Shown: piece by piece, positions 50,141-60,658 of the stretch
How positions within the stretch are numbered: the stretch's first letter is position 1
Layout: the number at the start of each line of letters is the position of its first letter
Origin: an uncultured Clostridia bacterium
GTDB lineage: Bacteria > Bacillota > Clostridia > Christensenellales > Borkfalkiaceae
DNA: 64,000 nucleotides
NCBI GenBank assembly: GCA_904502225.1
Contig: CAJGDO010000003.1
Coordinates: 10,393 to 74,392, forward strand
Direction of reading: 5' to 3'
Translations under genes and position numbers: made by a program
Notes under the pieces: model-generated
The model's database searches: none
What the model saw: only the letters and a program-made list of their open reading frames with translations
What the model was told of the DNA's origin: nothing

Positions 50141-50439
50141 AATTTTTGAAAAAGAAAGGTTTTAAGATTTTAAAGACAAACTACAAAACCGTGCTTGGCG
50201 AAATTGACATAATAGCACAAGATAACGAAGTTATAGTTTTTATAGAAGTTAAGACAAGGACAAGCGACGTTTTCGGTGCACCTGCCGAGGCAGTTGACAA
50301 GAAAAAGCAAGAAAAATACTATAAAACGGCAACCTATTATTTGCAAAAAGAGAAAAAACTTGATAGCGAATGTAGGTTTGACGTTATAGAAATAGAAAAT
50401 GGGCAAATAAATCATATTTTTAATGCATTTGGGGTGTAA
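50074..50439 (+). CDS. yraN: UPF0102 family endonuclease-like protein YraN
   Basis: Protein of 121 residues of the UPF0102/YraN family (restriction-endonuclease-like fold): GRVGEKRAVEFLKKKG, then the nuclease-like LGEIDIIAQD and FIEVKTR. DNA or RNA processing role, not settled. The TTG start at 50074 is supported by AAGGAGAT at 50060-50067; it overlaps rnhB by 67 bases. No ATG fits the conserved N-terminus. Confidence 0.9.
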   Translation: MQIAQKNFYKKLLGRVGEKRAVEFLKKKGFKILKTNYKTVLGEIDIIAQDNEVIVFIEVKTRTSDVFGAPAEAVDKKKQEKYYKTATYYLQKEKKLDSECRFDVIEIENGQINHIFNAFGV

Positions 50440-50444
50440 AACGC

Positions 50445-50546
50445 TTGCAATAAAGATTAAAATGTGATATTATAATAAACGCTTTGAGCGTTCCTCTTGC
50501 AAAATGTAGTTGACAATGAACGCTAATAAATTGGAGGTAAAAGCAA
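50445..50546 (+). promoter_or_regulatory. rplS promoter and L19-type leader
   Basis: TTGCAA (50445) and TATAAT (50471) lie upstream of a ~60-base leader. AGCGTTC (50487-50493) can pair with GAACGCT (50518-50524), closing a stem-loop just before the ribosome site TTGGAGGT. This resembles autoregulatory leaders of L19 in Firmicutes. Confidence 0.55.
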
Positions 50547-50894
50547 ATGAAAGGCATAATTGATGCAATCAACCAAGAAAACTTAAAGAGCACAATTCCA
50601 CAATTTAACGTTGGCGACACTGTTAAGGTAATGGTAAAAGTTATCGAAGGTGACAGAGAAAGATTACAAGCATTTGAAGGTATTGTAATTGCAAGAAAGC
50701 ACGGTGGTATAAGCGAAACTTTCACTGTTAGAAGACTTTCTTTCGGTGTAGGTGTTGAAAAAACATTCCCAATCCACTCGCCAAAGGTTGCAGACATTCA
50801 AGTTGTTAGACACGGTAAAGTACGCCGTGCAAAACTCTACTACTTGCGTGCAAGAACTGGTAAGGCTGCAAAAGTTAAAGAAATTAAGAGATAA
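50547..50894 (+). CDS. rplS: 50S ribosomal protein L19
   Basis: 115 residues, normal for L19: [12 protein letters not shown], the [20 protein letters not shown] block, and [13 protein letters not shown] at the end. Single gene with its own promoter, leader and terminator. Confidence 0.98.
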   Translation: MKGIIDAINQENLKSTIPQFNVGDTVKVMVKVIEGDRERLQAFEGIVIARKHGGISETFTVRRLSFGVGVEKTFPIHSPKVADIQVVRHGKVRRAKLYYLRARTGKAAKVKEIKR

Positions 50895-50913
50895 TTTAAT
50901 CTTAAAAGAAAAT

Positions 50914-50945
50914 GAACTTGTCAAAAATTGGCAAGTTCTTTTTTT
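50914..50945 (+). terminator. Terminator after rplS
   Basis: Stem GAACTTG/CAAGTTC with an 11-base loop and seven T. Confidence 0.85.
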
Positions 50946-51059
50946 ATCTTTATTTTTCCTTGATTTTCGCTATATAAAGTGTTTACTTTTATTTTAAAAT
51001 ATTATATAATAATATAATAAAAGGGGCAGTGTTGCCTTTTGCGAGTACAAAGGGGAAAT

Positions 51060-52571
51060 ATGATTGCAAAAGTAAATGGTTTTTCGCTTATAGGATTACA
51101 AGGCGTTGCTATTGAAGTAGAAGTCGATATCAACAACGGCCTACCTTGTTTTGACGTGGTTGGGCTTGCTGATACTGCCGTTAAAGAATCTAAAGAAAGG
51201 GTGCGTTCAGCCATAAAAAATAGTGGCAGAAACATTCCTGTTAAGCACATAACCATAAATCTTGCCCCTGCCGACGTTAAAAAGGAAGGCTCTGCACTTG
51301 ACCTTGCTATCGCAATGGGAATTTTGATTTCAAGCGGGCAACTAGATGCTGACGTTAAGGACGTTGTGTTTTTAGGCGAGTTATCACTTGACGGAAGTTT
51401 AAGAAGGGTAAACGGCGTTTTGCCAATTCTTATTTCCGCACTTGATATGGGTTATAAAAAGTTTATAATTCCAAAAGCCAACCAAGTTGAAGCTTCTTAC
51501 GTTGACGGAATAGAAGTTGTTGCCGTTGAAAACCTTAAACAAGCAATCGACCATCTTTCAGGGCTAAACCTTTTGCAACCTATTCAAAAACACGATTATA
51601 GTGCAAAGGAAAGCAAAAATATTTATCACAGTGACTTATCGTTGGTTAAAGGTCAAGCGGTTGCAAAAAGGGCGTTGGAAGTTGCCGTTTCGGGCGGGCA
51701 TAATCTTTTGTTTGTCGGTGCACCGGGCACGGGCAAAACAATGCTTGCAAAGTGCATTCCAACAATAATGCCAGATATGACTTTTTGCGAAGCACTTGAA
51801 ACGACAAAAATTCACTCTGTTGCAGGAATATTAAAAGATAGTGACGGAATAGTTTTCAATAGACCTTTTAGAAGTCCACACCATACTGCATCAATGGTTT
51901 CGCTTGCGGGTGGTGGTGCTCACGTTAAGCCGGGTGAAATTTCGCTTGCACATAACGGGGTTTTGTTTTTAGATGAAATGCCAGAATATACCCGTTCAAG
52001 TTTGGAAGTTTTGCGTCAACCACTTGAAGACGGAAACATAACCGTTTCAAGAGCATCGGGTTCGGTAAATTATCCTGCAAACTTTATGCTTTGTGGAAGT
52101 ATGAACCCTTGCCCTTGTGGGAATTATGGTTCGGCTGAAAAGGTTTGCACCTGTTCACCATCACAGATAGCAAAGTATAAATCTAAAATTTCAGGTCCAC
52201 TATTAGATAGAATTGACATTCAAGTGGAAGTTGATGAAGTTAAATATTCCGAACTTACCGACAACTCGCAAAACGAAAGTTCAAAGCAAGTAAAAGAAAG
52301 GGTAAATAGGACAAGGCTTATTCAAAAAAACCGTTTTAAGGACGACGGGATTTTGACTAATAGCGATATGGGTGAAAAACATATACAAAAATACTGCGTG
52401 CTATCGAGTGAGTGCGAAGAGATTTTGAAAAGTGCGTATGAATCTTTGCACTTATCCCCAAGAGCAAGAAGCAGAATAATAAAGGTGGCAAGAACTATTG
52501 CCGATATGGACCTATATGAAGATATACGCCCAGAACATTTGTTAGAAGCAATAAGTTATAGACATACCTAA
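51060..52571 (+). CDS. comM: YifB/ComM-family AAA+ ATPase
   Basis: Protein of 503 residues, magnesium-chelatase-like AAA+ ATPase of the ComM/YifB family, linked to branch migration in natural transformation. N-terminal Lon-like domain (GLPCFDVVGLADTAVKES), Walker A GAPGTGKTML near residue 223, Walker B LFLDEMPE, and a zinc-like CPCGNYG segment. The frame opens at 51039, but AAAGGGG precedes ATG 51060. dprA follows, another transformation gene. Confidence 0.94.
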   Translation: MIAKVNGFSLIGLQGVAIEVEVDINNGLPCFDVVGLADTAVKESKERVRSAIKNSGRNIPVKHITINLAPADVKKEGSALDLAIAMGILISSGQLDADVKDVVFLGELSLDGSLRRVNGVLPILISALDMGYKKFIIPKANQVEASYVDGIEVVAVENLKQAIDHLSGLNLLQPIQKHDYSAKESKNIYHSDLSLVKGQAVAKRALEVAVSGGHNLLFVGAPGTGKTMLAKCIPTIMPDMTFCEALETTKIHSVAGILKDSDGIVFNRPFRSPHHTASMVSLAGGGAHVKPGEISLAHNGVLFLDEMPEYTRSSLEVLRQPLEDGNITVSRASGSVNYPANFMLCGSMNPCPCGNYGSAEKVCTCSPSQIAKYKSKISGPLLDRIDIQVEVDEVKYSELTDNSQNESSKQVKERVNRTRLIQKNRFKDDGILTNSDMGEKHIQKYCVLSSECEEILKSAYESLHLSPRARSRIIKVARTIADMDLYEDIRPEHLLEAISYRHT

Positions 52572-52572
52572 T

Positions 52573-53664
52573 ATGAAAAAATATACTAAAGATGAATTAA
52601 GCCTTATTTGGATAGACAGTTTTTTAGGGTTAGAATATAAACACAAACTTGAAATTTATAAACAGGTTAAAAACTCTGAAAAAATTAGCCAAGGTTTAGC
52701 ATTAGCAAAAGAATATATCGAAAATAACGTTGGCGAAAGCGAGTATAACACGCTTTTAGGTTCGGCTAACCAAAATTATTTGGACTACGTTTTGACCGAA
52801 CTTGATAGAAAGGGGATTGAAGCAATTACAATTGCGTCAAACGATTATCCAGAAAGTTTAGCGAATTTAGAATTAAAGCCATTGGTTTTATACTTAAAAG
52901 GCGATAAAAAATTATTGAGCCAAAAGGCTTTTGCAATAGTCGGAAGTAGAAAAAGTTTGCCAATCTCATTATCTTTTGCCCAAAATTACGCTAAAAAACT
53001 TTCAAGCCATTTTACCATAGTGACGGGTATAGCAGAAGGTGTTGACAGTGAAACAATAAAAGCCGTGCTTGAAAACGGCGGAAAAGTTATATCAGTTGTT
53101 GCGGGTGGTTTTGATAATATTTATCCAAGTTGCAACCAAGGGTTAGCAGACCAAATTGCAAAAAACGGCTTGCTTTTAAGTGAATATCCACCAAAAGTAG
53201 CACCAAAGCCTTATTTCTTTCCAATAAGGAATAGAATAATAGCAGGATTATCACAAGGCGTTTTAGTTGTTAGTGGCGGATTGAAAAGCGGAACGCTTTA
53301 TACTGCTGAATATGCTGGCGAGTATGGAAAAGATATTTTTGCTTTGCCATATAACGTGGGTGTTAAGTCGGGCGAGGGTTGTAATGAGTTAATAAAGCGA
53401 GGAGCGATATTGACCGATAACGCAAACGATATTTTAGAGTTTTACCATTTAGAAGATAAAGAAATTAGCGTTCAGTTATCAGACGCTGAAAAAGAAATAA
53501 TAAAAGCATTGTCAGACGGGCAAATGCATATAGAAAAATTAAGTGCCGTTTTAAATAAACGCACGTTTGAAATAATGCCAACGCTTTCAATACTTGAAAT
53601 TAAAGGTGTTGTGGCAAAAGGCGGGAACGTTTACGAACTTGTTCGTAAGTATTCGGAGGAATAA
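52573..53664 (+). CDS. dprA: DNA processing protein DprA
   Basis: Loads RecA on incoming single-stranded DNA, 363 residues. Rossmann-like core with VGSRKSLPISLSFA (near residue 124), GGFDNIYP and YFFPIRNRIIAGLS, plus the C-terminal winged helix (DGQMHIEKLSAVLN). Starts one base after comM; topA starts at its stop. Confidence 0.96.
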   Translation: MKKYTKDELSLIWIDSFLGLEYKHKLEIYKQVKNSEKISQGLALAKEYIENNVGESEYNTLLGSANQNYLDYVLTELDRKGIEAITIASNDYPESLANLELKPLVLYLKGDKKLLSQKAFAIVGSRKSLPISLSFAQNYAKKLSSHFTIVTGIAEGVDSETIKAVLENGGKVISVVAGGFDNIYPSCNQGLADQIAKNGLLLSEYPPKVAPKPYFFPIRNRIIAGLSQGVLVVSGGLKSGTLYTAEYAGEYGKDIFALPYNVGVKSGEGCNELIKRGAILTDNANDILEFYHLEDKEISVQLSDAEKEIIKALSDGQMHIEKLSAVLNKRTFEIMPTLSILEIKGVVAKGGNVYELVRKYSEE

Positions 53665-55830
53665 ATGCAGTTAGTAATAGTAGAATCACCACACAAAGCC
53701 GAAACAATTAAAAAATTCTTAAAAGGCGATTATGAAGTGCGTGCATCAAAAGGGCATATTAGGGACTTGCCTGTAAATTATATGGGTATTTCAATAGCCA
53801 ATAATTTTGAGCCACATTACGTTATCACGCCAGAAAAGAAACAAGATATACAAAAGTTAGAAAGCATTTCAAAAAAAGCCGATAAGATATTTCTTGCAAC
53901 CGACCCGGATAGAGAAGGGGAAGCAATATCTTGGCATTTAGCAGAAGTTTTGGGGCTTGACCAAAACCAACTTAACAGAATTGAGTTTAACGAAATTTCT
54001 GAAAAGGCGGTTAAGAACGCACTTTTAAACCCAAGAAAAATCGATATGAAATTGGTTGATGCTCAACAAGCAAGGCGTGTTTTAGACAGACTTGTGGGTT
54101 ATAGCGTTTCGCCTGCAGCAAGTTCAAGGCTAAACGACAATTTGTCAGCAGGCAGGGTTCAATCGGTTGCGTTAAAAATGGTTGTCGATAGAGAAAGGGA
54201 AATTTCAGCCTTTGTTCCACAAGAATATTGGACAATTAAGGCAGAAGTTGAAAACCAAACGGCAAACGCTTTTAAGGTTTTATTAAAAGAAAAGAACAAA
54301 AAAGCGTTTAAGGTTGAAAGCAAAGAGCAAGCCGAACAAGTTGAAAACCAACTTAAAAATAGCGAGTTTATAGTATCAAACGTTAAGCGTGCAGTAATCA
54401 AAGCTCACGCACCTGCACCTTACATTACAAGTACTTTGCAACAAGACGGTTCGATAAGGCTAAACCTAACTTCGCCACAAGTAATGCAAATTGCTCAAAG
54501 ATTATATGAAGGTGTGCAAACACCTGCGGGCAATATCGCACTTATAACTTATATGAGGACTGACTCTGTCCGTATTTCACAAGAGGCACAACAAGAAGCA
54601 TTAAAATATATCGGCAAACAGTTTGGAAGCGAATACGTGCCAGCAAAACCAAACGTATATTCTTCTAAAAAAGATGCTCAAGACGCTCACGAAGCAATCA
54701 GACCTATTGATTTAAGCAGAACGCCTGAAAGTTTAGTGGACGTTTTGGATAAAAACCAATATAAACTTTATAAACTCATATTCGATAGATTTGTTGCATC
54801 ACAAATGGCAGAAGCAAGATACGATAGTATGTCGGTTGACGTTGTTGCTGGCGAATATGGGCTTAAAACAAGTGGCAAAACCCTAATTTTTAAGGGCTAT
54901 CTTGCAGTGTATGACGATACGAAGAAAGAAGAAGATGAAGAAAGTGGCAATGCACTTTTGCCTAACTTAACAGAAAACGAAAGGTTAAAGTTAAACGCAA
55001 TCACAAAAGAACAAAAGTTTACAAAGCCACCAACAAGATATACCGAAGCGTCATTAATTAAGCGTATGGAAGAAAAGGGCATAGGCAGACCATCAACTTA
55101 CGCAACAATAATGGCAAAACTTTCGGACAAAAAGAGAGAATACGTTAGAAAGGAAAAGAAATATTTAGTTCCAAACGACGTTAGTTATGGATTGATTGAC
55201 TTTTTGGTTAAATATTTCCCAGACATAATGGACATATCGTTCACGGCAAAAATGGAAAACGACCTTGACGATATTGGAACGAGTGGAAAGGATTGGCATA
55301 AACTTATTGCAGAGTTTTACGAAGGGTTTGAAAAGCAACTTTCATCTTCAAAAGTGACCGAAGTGCTTTGTGATAAGTGTGGTGCACCTATGATAATCAA
55401 CAGTGGTAAATACGGAAACTATTACGCTTGCTCAAATTACCCAACCTGCCAAAACATAAAGGCGGTAAACGAAAAGGTTATTATTCCTACCGATAAAATT
55501 TGTACCAAATGCGGTTCACCAATGGTGGAAAGAGAGGGTAAGTTCGGCAAATTCCTTGCTTGCTCAAACTATCCAAAATGCAAAAACACAATCAGTATGA
55601 CTGAAAGTGTTGGCGTTTGCCCAGAGTGTGGAAAACCAACCAAAAAGATGACCAGCCGTGGCGGAAAAACTTTCTATGGCTGTTCAAATTATCCAAACTG
55701 CAAGTTTATGAGTTGGGATATCCCAACGGGCGAAAAATGCCCTGATTGTGGTGCATTTTTAATAGAGATTGACGGTCAAGTTAAATGCTCGTCTAAAAAA
55801 TGTAATTTTACTCAAAATGCAAAAAGTTAA
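53665..55830 (+). CDS. topA: DNA topoisomerase I
   Basis: Type IA topoisomerase of 721 residues that relaxes negative supercoils. Toprim domain with IVESPHKAETIKKFL and DPDREGEAI, catalytic Tyr in ITYMRTDS near residue 295, and four C-terminal zinc ribbons (each CxxCG then CSNYPxC, the last ending CSSKKC). One more ribbon than many Firmicutes. Starts immediately after dprA. Confidence 0.97.
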   Translation: MQLVIVESPHKAETIKKFLKGDYEVRASKGHIRDLPVNYMGISIANNFEPHYVITPEKKQDIQKLESISKKADKIFLATDPDREGEAISWHLAEVLGLDQNQLNRIEFNEISEKAVKNALLNPRKIDMKLVDAQQARRVLDRLVGYSVSPAASSRLNDNLSAGRVQSVALKMVVDREREISAFVPQEYWTIKAEVENQTANAFKVLLKEKNKKAFKVESKEQAEQVENQLKNSEFIVSNVKRAVIKAHAPAPYITSTLQQDGSIRLNLTSPQVMQIAQRLYEGVQTPAGNIALITYMRTDSVRISQEAQQEALKYIGKQFGSEYVPAKPNVYSSKKDAQDAHEAIRPIDLSRTPESLVDVLDKNQYKLYKLIFDRFVASQMAEARYDSMSVDVVAGEYGLKTSGKTLIFKGYLAVYDDTKKEEDEESGNALLPNLTENERLKLNAITKEQKFTKPPTRYTEASLIKRMEEKGIGRPSTYATIMAKLSDKKREYVRKEKKYLVPNDVSYGLIDFLVKYFPDIMDISFTAKMENDLDDIGTSGKDWHKLIAEFYEGFEKQLSSSKVTEVLCDKCGAPMIINSGKYGNYYACSNYPTCQNIKAVNEKVIIPTDKICTKCGSPMVEREGKFGKFLACSNYPKCKNTISMTESVGVCPECGKPTKKMTSRGGKTFYGCSNYPNCKFMSWDIPTGEKCPDCGAFLIEIDGQVKCSSKKCNFTQNAKS

Positions 55831-57124
55831 AGTAATAGGCGGTGGCTTGGCGGGAAGTGAAGTTGCATATTACCTTGCAAAAAAAGGTATTTTGGTTGAA
55901 CTTTATGATATTAAGCCAAGCAAAATGACGCCGGCACATAAAAGCACTGATTACGCAGAACTCGTGTGCTCAAACTCGTTAAAAAGCAACGACGTTTTTG
56001 GTAATGCGGCAGGCTTATTAAAAGAAGAAATGCGTGCGTTAGGCTCGCTTATCATTGAAAGTGCGGATAAAAATAGAGTCCCAGCAGGCAACGCACTTGC
56101 AGTGGATAGGGAAAAGTTTGCAAAGTATATAACCGAAAAACTTTATGCTGAAAAAAATATCAAGCATATTCAATGTGAAGTTGAAGATATTGACTTTGAT
56201 GAATATACGGTAATAGCAACGGGACCTTTAACAACCGATAAATTAAGCCAAAAAATTAAAGATAGGGTTGGCGGTGCATTAAGTTTCTTTGATGCATCAG
56301 CACCAATAGTTGCTTTTGAAAGCATTGATATGGATAACGCCTTTTTTGGCGATAGATATGATAAAGGTAATGGAGACCATATCAACTGCCCAATGAATAA
56401 GGAAGAATATACGGCGTTTATAAACGACCTTATCAGTGCGAAAAGGGCAAGTTTGCACGACTTTGAAGACACGGCAGTTTTTGAAGGGTGTATGCCAATC
56501 GAAATTATGGCAAACAGGGGCGTGGATACGTTAAGGTTTGGGCCACTTAAACCTGTTGGGCTAACCGACCCAAAAACGGGGAGATGGGCTTACGCTTGTT
56601 TGCAACTTCGTAAAGAAGATGAAAACGGAAGCATGTATAATTTGGTCGGCTTTCAAACCAACTTGACTTTTGGCGAACAAAAGAAGGTTTTTGCAAACGT
56701 TCCAGCATTAAAAAATGCAGAGTATTTAAGATATGGCGTTATGCATAGAAACACTTTTATCAATTCGCCAAAAGTATTAAAGCAAGATTACTCTTTAATA
56801 GATAACGAAAAGACGTATTTTGCTGGGCAAATCACCGGTGTTGAGGGGTACGTTGAAAGTGCAGGCAGTGGTCTAATGACGGGTATATATCTATACGCTA
56901 AATTGATGGGTAAAACCATCCAGCCTATTTCGGATAAAACCGTGCTTGGCTCACTTGCAAAATACATAACCACTGAAAATAAAGATTTCCAACCTATGAA
57001 CGCAAACTTTGGAATTTTGCCACCACTTGACAGGATTGTTAGGGACAAGGCGGAAAGAAAACGCCTTATGGCAGAGAGAAGTTTAAGAGAAGTTGACAGG
57101 TTTAAGAAGGAGAATGAGATATGA
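55817..57124 (+). CDS. trmFO: Folate-dependent tRNA-U54 methyltransferase TrmFO
   Basis: FAD enzyme of 435 residues making m5U54 with methylene-tetrahydrofolate. FAD motif [14 protein letters not shown] at the N-terminus, [11 protein letters not shown] near residue 50, and [16 protein letters not shown] near residue 336. The frame is open from 55769, but ATG 55817 gives the conserved start; it overlaps topA by 14 bases and hslV by 4. Standard topA-trmFO-hslVU order, without xerC between. Confidence 0.96.
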   Translation: MQKVKVIGGGLAGSEVAYYLAKKGILVELYDIKPSKMTPAHKSTDYAELVCSNSLKSNDVFGNAAGLLKEEMRALGSLIIESADKNRVPAGNALAVDREKFAKYITEKLYAEKNIKHIQCEVEDIDFDEYTVIATGPLTTDKLSQKIKDRVGGALSFFDASAPIVAFESIDMDNAFFGDRYDKGNGDHINCPMNKEEYTAFINDLISAKRASLHDFEDTAVFEGCMPIEIMANRGVDTLRFGPLKPVGLTDPKTGRWAYACLQLRKEDENGSMYNLVGFQTNLTFGEQKKVFANVPALKNAEYLRYGVMHRNTFINSPKVLKQDYSLIDNEKTYFAGQITGVEGYVESAGSGLMTGIYLYAKLMGKTIQPISDKTVLGSLAKYITTENKDFQPMNANFGILPPLDRIVRDKAERKRLMAERSLREVDRFKKENEI

Positions 57125-57654
57125 TAGAATTTAAGGGAACGACAATTTGTGCTGTTAAAAAGGACGGCAAAACTGCAATTGCGGGCGATGGTCAAGTGAC
57201 AATGTCGCAATCGGTAATTTTTAAGAACAATGCAGTTAAGGTTAGAAGAATTTATAACGGCAAAGTTATTTTGGGCTTTGCTGGTTCGGTTTCAGATGCG
57301 TTTAGCCTTTCTGAAAGATTTGAAGAAATGCTTAATAAATATTCAGGCAATTTAATGAGAAGTGCCGTTGAACTTGCTGAACTTTGGAGAACGGATAAGG
57401 CAAGAAAATTAGAGGCAATGATGATTACTGCTGATAAAGACACGTTGCTTGTCGTTTCAGGCACCGGCGAAGTTATCGAACCTGACGGCGGTGTTTGTGC
57501 AATAGGAAGCGGTGGCAATTACGCTTTAGCAGCAGCAAGGGCATTAAACCAAGAAACAGACTATTCTGCTGAAGAAATTGCTAAAAAATCACTTAAAATA
57601 GCAAGCGAGATTTGCGTGTTCACTAACGATAACATCACTTGTGAAGTTATTTAA
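57121..57654 (+). CDS. hslV: ATP-dependent protease subunit HslV (ClpQ)
   Basis: Threonine protease of 177 residues forming a double ring with HslU. The nucleophile is Thr7 or Thr8 in [14 protein letters not shown] after removal of a six-residue propeptide, as in Gram-positive Clp[10 protein letters not shown] and VGFAGS-like [10 protein letters not shown] follow. ATGA overlap with trmFO. Confidence 0.96.
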   Translation: MIEFKGTTICAVKKDGKTAIAGDGQVTMSQSVIFKNNAVKVRRIYNGKVILGFAGSVSDAFSLSERFEEMLNKYSGNLMRSAVELAELWRTDKARKLEAMMITADKDTLLVVSGTGEVIEPDGGVCAIGSGGNYALAAARALNQETDYSAEEIAKKSLKIASEICVFTNDNITCEVI

Positions 57655-57665
57655 GGGGGAGAAAA

Positions 57666-58973
57666 ATGAATTTAAGTCCTAAACAAATAGTTGAAGAATT
57701 AAATAAATATATAATCGGTCAAGACGAGGCGAAAAAGGCGGTTGCTATTGCACTTCGAAACAGATACAGAAGAAGTATGTTGAGTGCAGAAGAAATGGCT
57801 GAAATTACGCCAAAGAACATCATAATGAAAGGTCCAACGGGCGTTGGTAAAACCGAGATCGCAAGAAGGCTTGCTAAACTTGTTGGTGCACCTTTTGTAA
57901 AAGTTGAAGCAACAAAATATACCGAAGTTGGATACGTTGGCAGAGACGTTGAGTCAATGATAAGAGATTTGGTTGAATGTTCGGTTAGACTTGTTAAAGA
58001 AGAAAGGTTTAGAAAAGTCACCCAAAAAGCCGAAGGAACGGTTGACCAAAAACTATCTAAAATCGTTGCCGAAGTTCGCCGTTTAGACAGGGGCGAAACG
58101 CCACAAGATATTTTTGAAAAGAATATTTTAGAAGGTCTTAAAAAGGGTTATTACGACAACGAAGTAATAGAAATTGAAATTGCTGATAATCCAAAACCAA
58201 TGGAATTAATCCCAGGTGCTGGGGAAATCAGCCTTGGCAGTATTTTTGGCGATATGATGCCAAAAAAGAAAAAGAAAAGAAAAATTACCGTTAAAGAAGC
58301 AAGGCGAATTCTTTTAGAAGAAGAAGCGGACAAGTTGATTGATAAAGATTCGGTTAATGAAGAAGCAATCCGCCGTGCTGAAAACGAAGGCATAATCTTT
58401 ATTGATGAAATCGATAAGATTGCCGCAAAAACCAATAAAACGGGTGGTGGGCAAGACGTTTCAAGAGAAGGCGTGCAAAGAGATATTTTACCGATTGTTG
58501 AAGGCTCAACCGTTATGACTAAATACGGTGCAATAAAGACTGACTACATTTTGTTTATTGCTGCAGGGGCTTTCCACATTTCAAAGGTAAGCGATTTAAT
58601 CCCAGAATTGCAAGGCCGTTTTCCAATCTTGGTTGAGTTAAAAAGTTTAACACAAAAAGACTTTGTGGATATTTTAACAATACCTAAAAACGCAATCACT
58701 ATCCAATACGCAACTTTGCTAAAAGTTGATGGTGCGGAATTGAAGTTCACTGACGATGCAATTAGTGAAATTGCAAGAATTTCAGAAGAAATGAATATGA
58801 CCAGCGAAGATATAGGTGCAAGAAGATTGCACACGGTTATGGAAAACTTGCTTGAAGACGTGTCGTTTGAAGCAGACGGAACGGGAAAAGAAGTTATCAT
58901 CGACAAAGCCTTTGTACAAGGCAAGTTGGGTGTAGAAGCCAAAACCAAAGACTTAAAGAAGTATATTTTATAA
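57666..58973 (+). CDS. hslU: ATP-dependent protease ATPase HslU (ClpY)
   Basis: AAA+ unfoldase of 435 residues partnering HslV. Walker [14 protein letters not shown] near residue 57, Walker [12 protein letters not shown], intermediate domain with a Lys-rich stretch (MPKKKKKRK), and [12 protein letters not shown] for the sensor. The C-terminal residues that insert into HslV end LKKYIL. GGGGGAG site, 11 bases after hslV. Confidence 0.97.
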   Translation: MNLSPKQIVEELNKYIIGQDEAKKAVAIALRNRYRRSMLSAEEMAEITPKNIIMKGPTGVGKTEIARRLAKLVGAPFVKVEATKYTEVGYVGRDVESMIRDLVECSVRLVKEERFRKVTQKAEGTVDQKLSKIVAEVRRLDRGETPQDIFEKNILEGLKKGYYDNEVIEIEIADNPKPMELIPGAGEISLGSIFGDMMPKKKKKRKITVKEARRILLEEEADKLIDKDSVNEEAIRRAENEGIIFIDEIDKIAAKTNKTGGGQDVSREGVQRDILPIVEGSTVMTKYGAIKTDYILFIAAGAFHISKVSDLIPELQGRFPILVELKSLTQKDFVDILTIPKNAITIQYATLLKVDGAELKFTDDAISEIARISEEMNMTSEDIGARRLHTVMENLLEDVSFEADGTGKEVIIDKAFVQGKLGVEAKTKDLKKYIL

Positions 58974-58985
58974 GGAAGAAATAAA

Positions 58986-60224
58986 ATGATAAACGTACCA
59001 AAAGGCACAAAAGACGTTTTGCCAAGCGATAGTTATAAATGGCAATTCGTAGAAAAAACGGCACGAGAAGTTGCAAGAACGTTTGGTGCAAACGAAATAA
59101 GAACACCAACTTTTGAGCATACCGAAGTTTTTTTACGTGGCGTTGGCGAAACGACAGACATTGTAAACAAGGAAATGTACACCTTTTTAGACAAGGGTGG
59201 CAGAAGCATTACTCTTAAACCAGAAGGGACGGCGGGGGTCGCAAGAGCGTTTGTTGAAAACGGTATGCACTCTGCAGTTCTTCCTGCAAAACTCTTTTAT
59301 ATAACACAATGTTTTAGATATGAAAGACCACAAGCGGGCAGATTAAGAGAGTTCCACCAATTTGGCGTTGAGTTTTTAGGCTCAACCGATGCAAACATTG
59401 ATGCTGAAACAATACTTTTAGCAAAAACCTTTTTGGATAAGGAGGGTATTAAGAACGTCACCTTATACCTAAACAGTATCGGTTGTAAAGAGTGTAGAAA
59501 AAAATACGAGCAAGCACTTAAAGATTACCTAAACCAAAACATAGACGATATGTGCGAACTATGTAAAGACAGACTTAACAAAAACCCATTGAGGATTTTG
59601 GACTGCAAAAACGACAAGTGCAAAGAAATAACAAAATCAGCACCAAAGATTTTAGATTACATTTGTGAAGACTGTTCTAATCACTTTGAAAAGGTTAAAA
59701 ACTACTTAACCATTGCAGGCGTTGCGTTTAAGGTAAACCCTAATATCGTTAGAGGGCTTGATTACTATAATAGAACTGTTTTTGAATTTGTTTCTGATAA
59801 CATCGGGGCACAAGGCACAGTTTGTGGCGGTGGCAGATATGATGGGCTTATCGCACAGTTGGGCGGTGCAGACGTTGCAGGTATAGGCTTTGCAGTGGGT
59901 ATTGAAAGAATTTTAATGCTACTTGAAAACTTGGGCGTTGAAATTCCAAACCCAAACAAAGTTGTTTACTATATTGCACCTATGGGCGAAAAGGAAACCG
60001 AAAAGGCTTTTGAACTTGTTTCAAAATTAAGAGAAAAAGGAATTTCTGCCGACTTTGACCATATGAATAGGAGTATTAAAGCACAGTTTAAGTATGCCGA
60101 CAAAATCGGTGCAGAAAAAGTTGTTGTAATCGGTTCTGACGAGTTGAACAACGGCGTTGTAAAAGTTAAAGAAATGAAAACGGGCATAGAACAACTTATG
60201 ACTTTTGATGAACTTACAAAATAA
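58986..60224 (+). CDS. hisS: Histidyl-tRNA synthetase
   Basis: Class II synthetase of 412 residues. Motif 2 is FRYERPQAGRLREFHQFG near residue 113, HisA signatures are RGLDYYNRTVFEF and GGGRYDGL, motif 3 is GIGFAVGIERILM, and a C-terminal anticodon-binding domain follows. No T-box is visible upstream; it seems to be read with hslVU. AAGGAAG site. Confidence 0.97.
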   Translation: MINVPKGTKDVLPSDSYKWQFVEKTAREVARTFGANEIRTPTFEHTEVFLRGVGETTDIVNKEMYTFLDKGGRSITLKPEGTAGVARAFVENGMHSAVLPAKLFYITQCFRYERPQAGRLREFHQFGVEFLGSTDANIDAETILLAKTFLDKEGIKNVTLYLNSIGCKECRKKYEQALKDYLNQNIDDMCELCKDRLNKNPLRILDCKNDKCKEITKSAPKILDYICEDCSNHFEKVKNYLTIAGVAFKVNPNIVRGLDYYNRTVFEFVSDNIGAQGTVCGGGRYDGLIAQLGGADVAGIGFAVGIERILMLLENLGVEIPNPNKVVYYIAPMGEKETEKAFELVSKLREKGISADFDHMNRSIKAQFKYADKIGAEKVVVIGSDELNNGVVKVKEMKTGIEQLMTFDELTK

Positions 60225-60299
60225 ACTTTAAGTTTTTGTATTATTAAATTCGTATAGCAAATAATATTCACATAATCTTTTGGTTATTAAGGAGAGAAA

Positions 60300-60623
60300 A
60301 TGATGAGTATTGAAGAAATTTTAGGCATAGACGAGTTTGAAAAAATAATAAAAGAACACAAGTTAGTGCTTGTTGATTTTTATGCAAGTTGGTGCACGCC
60401 TTGTAAAATGCAAACGCCAATTTTAGCAGAATTTTATGAGGAAATGGATAAAAAGGTCAAAATTATAAAAATAGACGTTGACCAAAACCCAGAATTAGCA
60501 AGCAAGTTTAACGTTCAGTCAATTCCAACCCTTATCTTGTTTAAGGGTGGGCAAATAAAAGAAAAAACCGTGGGGCTCTCGGCGAAGGCAACGCTTTCGG
60601 AAATGCTTATAAAACATATTTAG
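60300..60623 (+). CDS. trxA: Thioredoxin
   Basis: Thioredoxin of 107 residues with VLVDFYASWCTPCKMQ; the redox site is WCTPC rather than the usual WCGPC. IPTLILFKGG holds the cis-Pro. AAGGAGAG precedes two adjacent ATG codons (60300 and 60303). It could take electrons from the flavoprotein at 34490. Confidence 0.93.
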   Translation: MMSIEEILGIDEFEKIIKEHKLVLVDFYASWCTPCKMQTPILAEFYEEMDKKVKIIKIDVDQNPELASKFNVQSIPTLILFKGGQIKEKTVGLSAKATLSEMLIKHI

Positions 60624-60658
60624 AAAAAATTAGGTATTAAACCAAGGAGAAATAAAAA

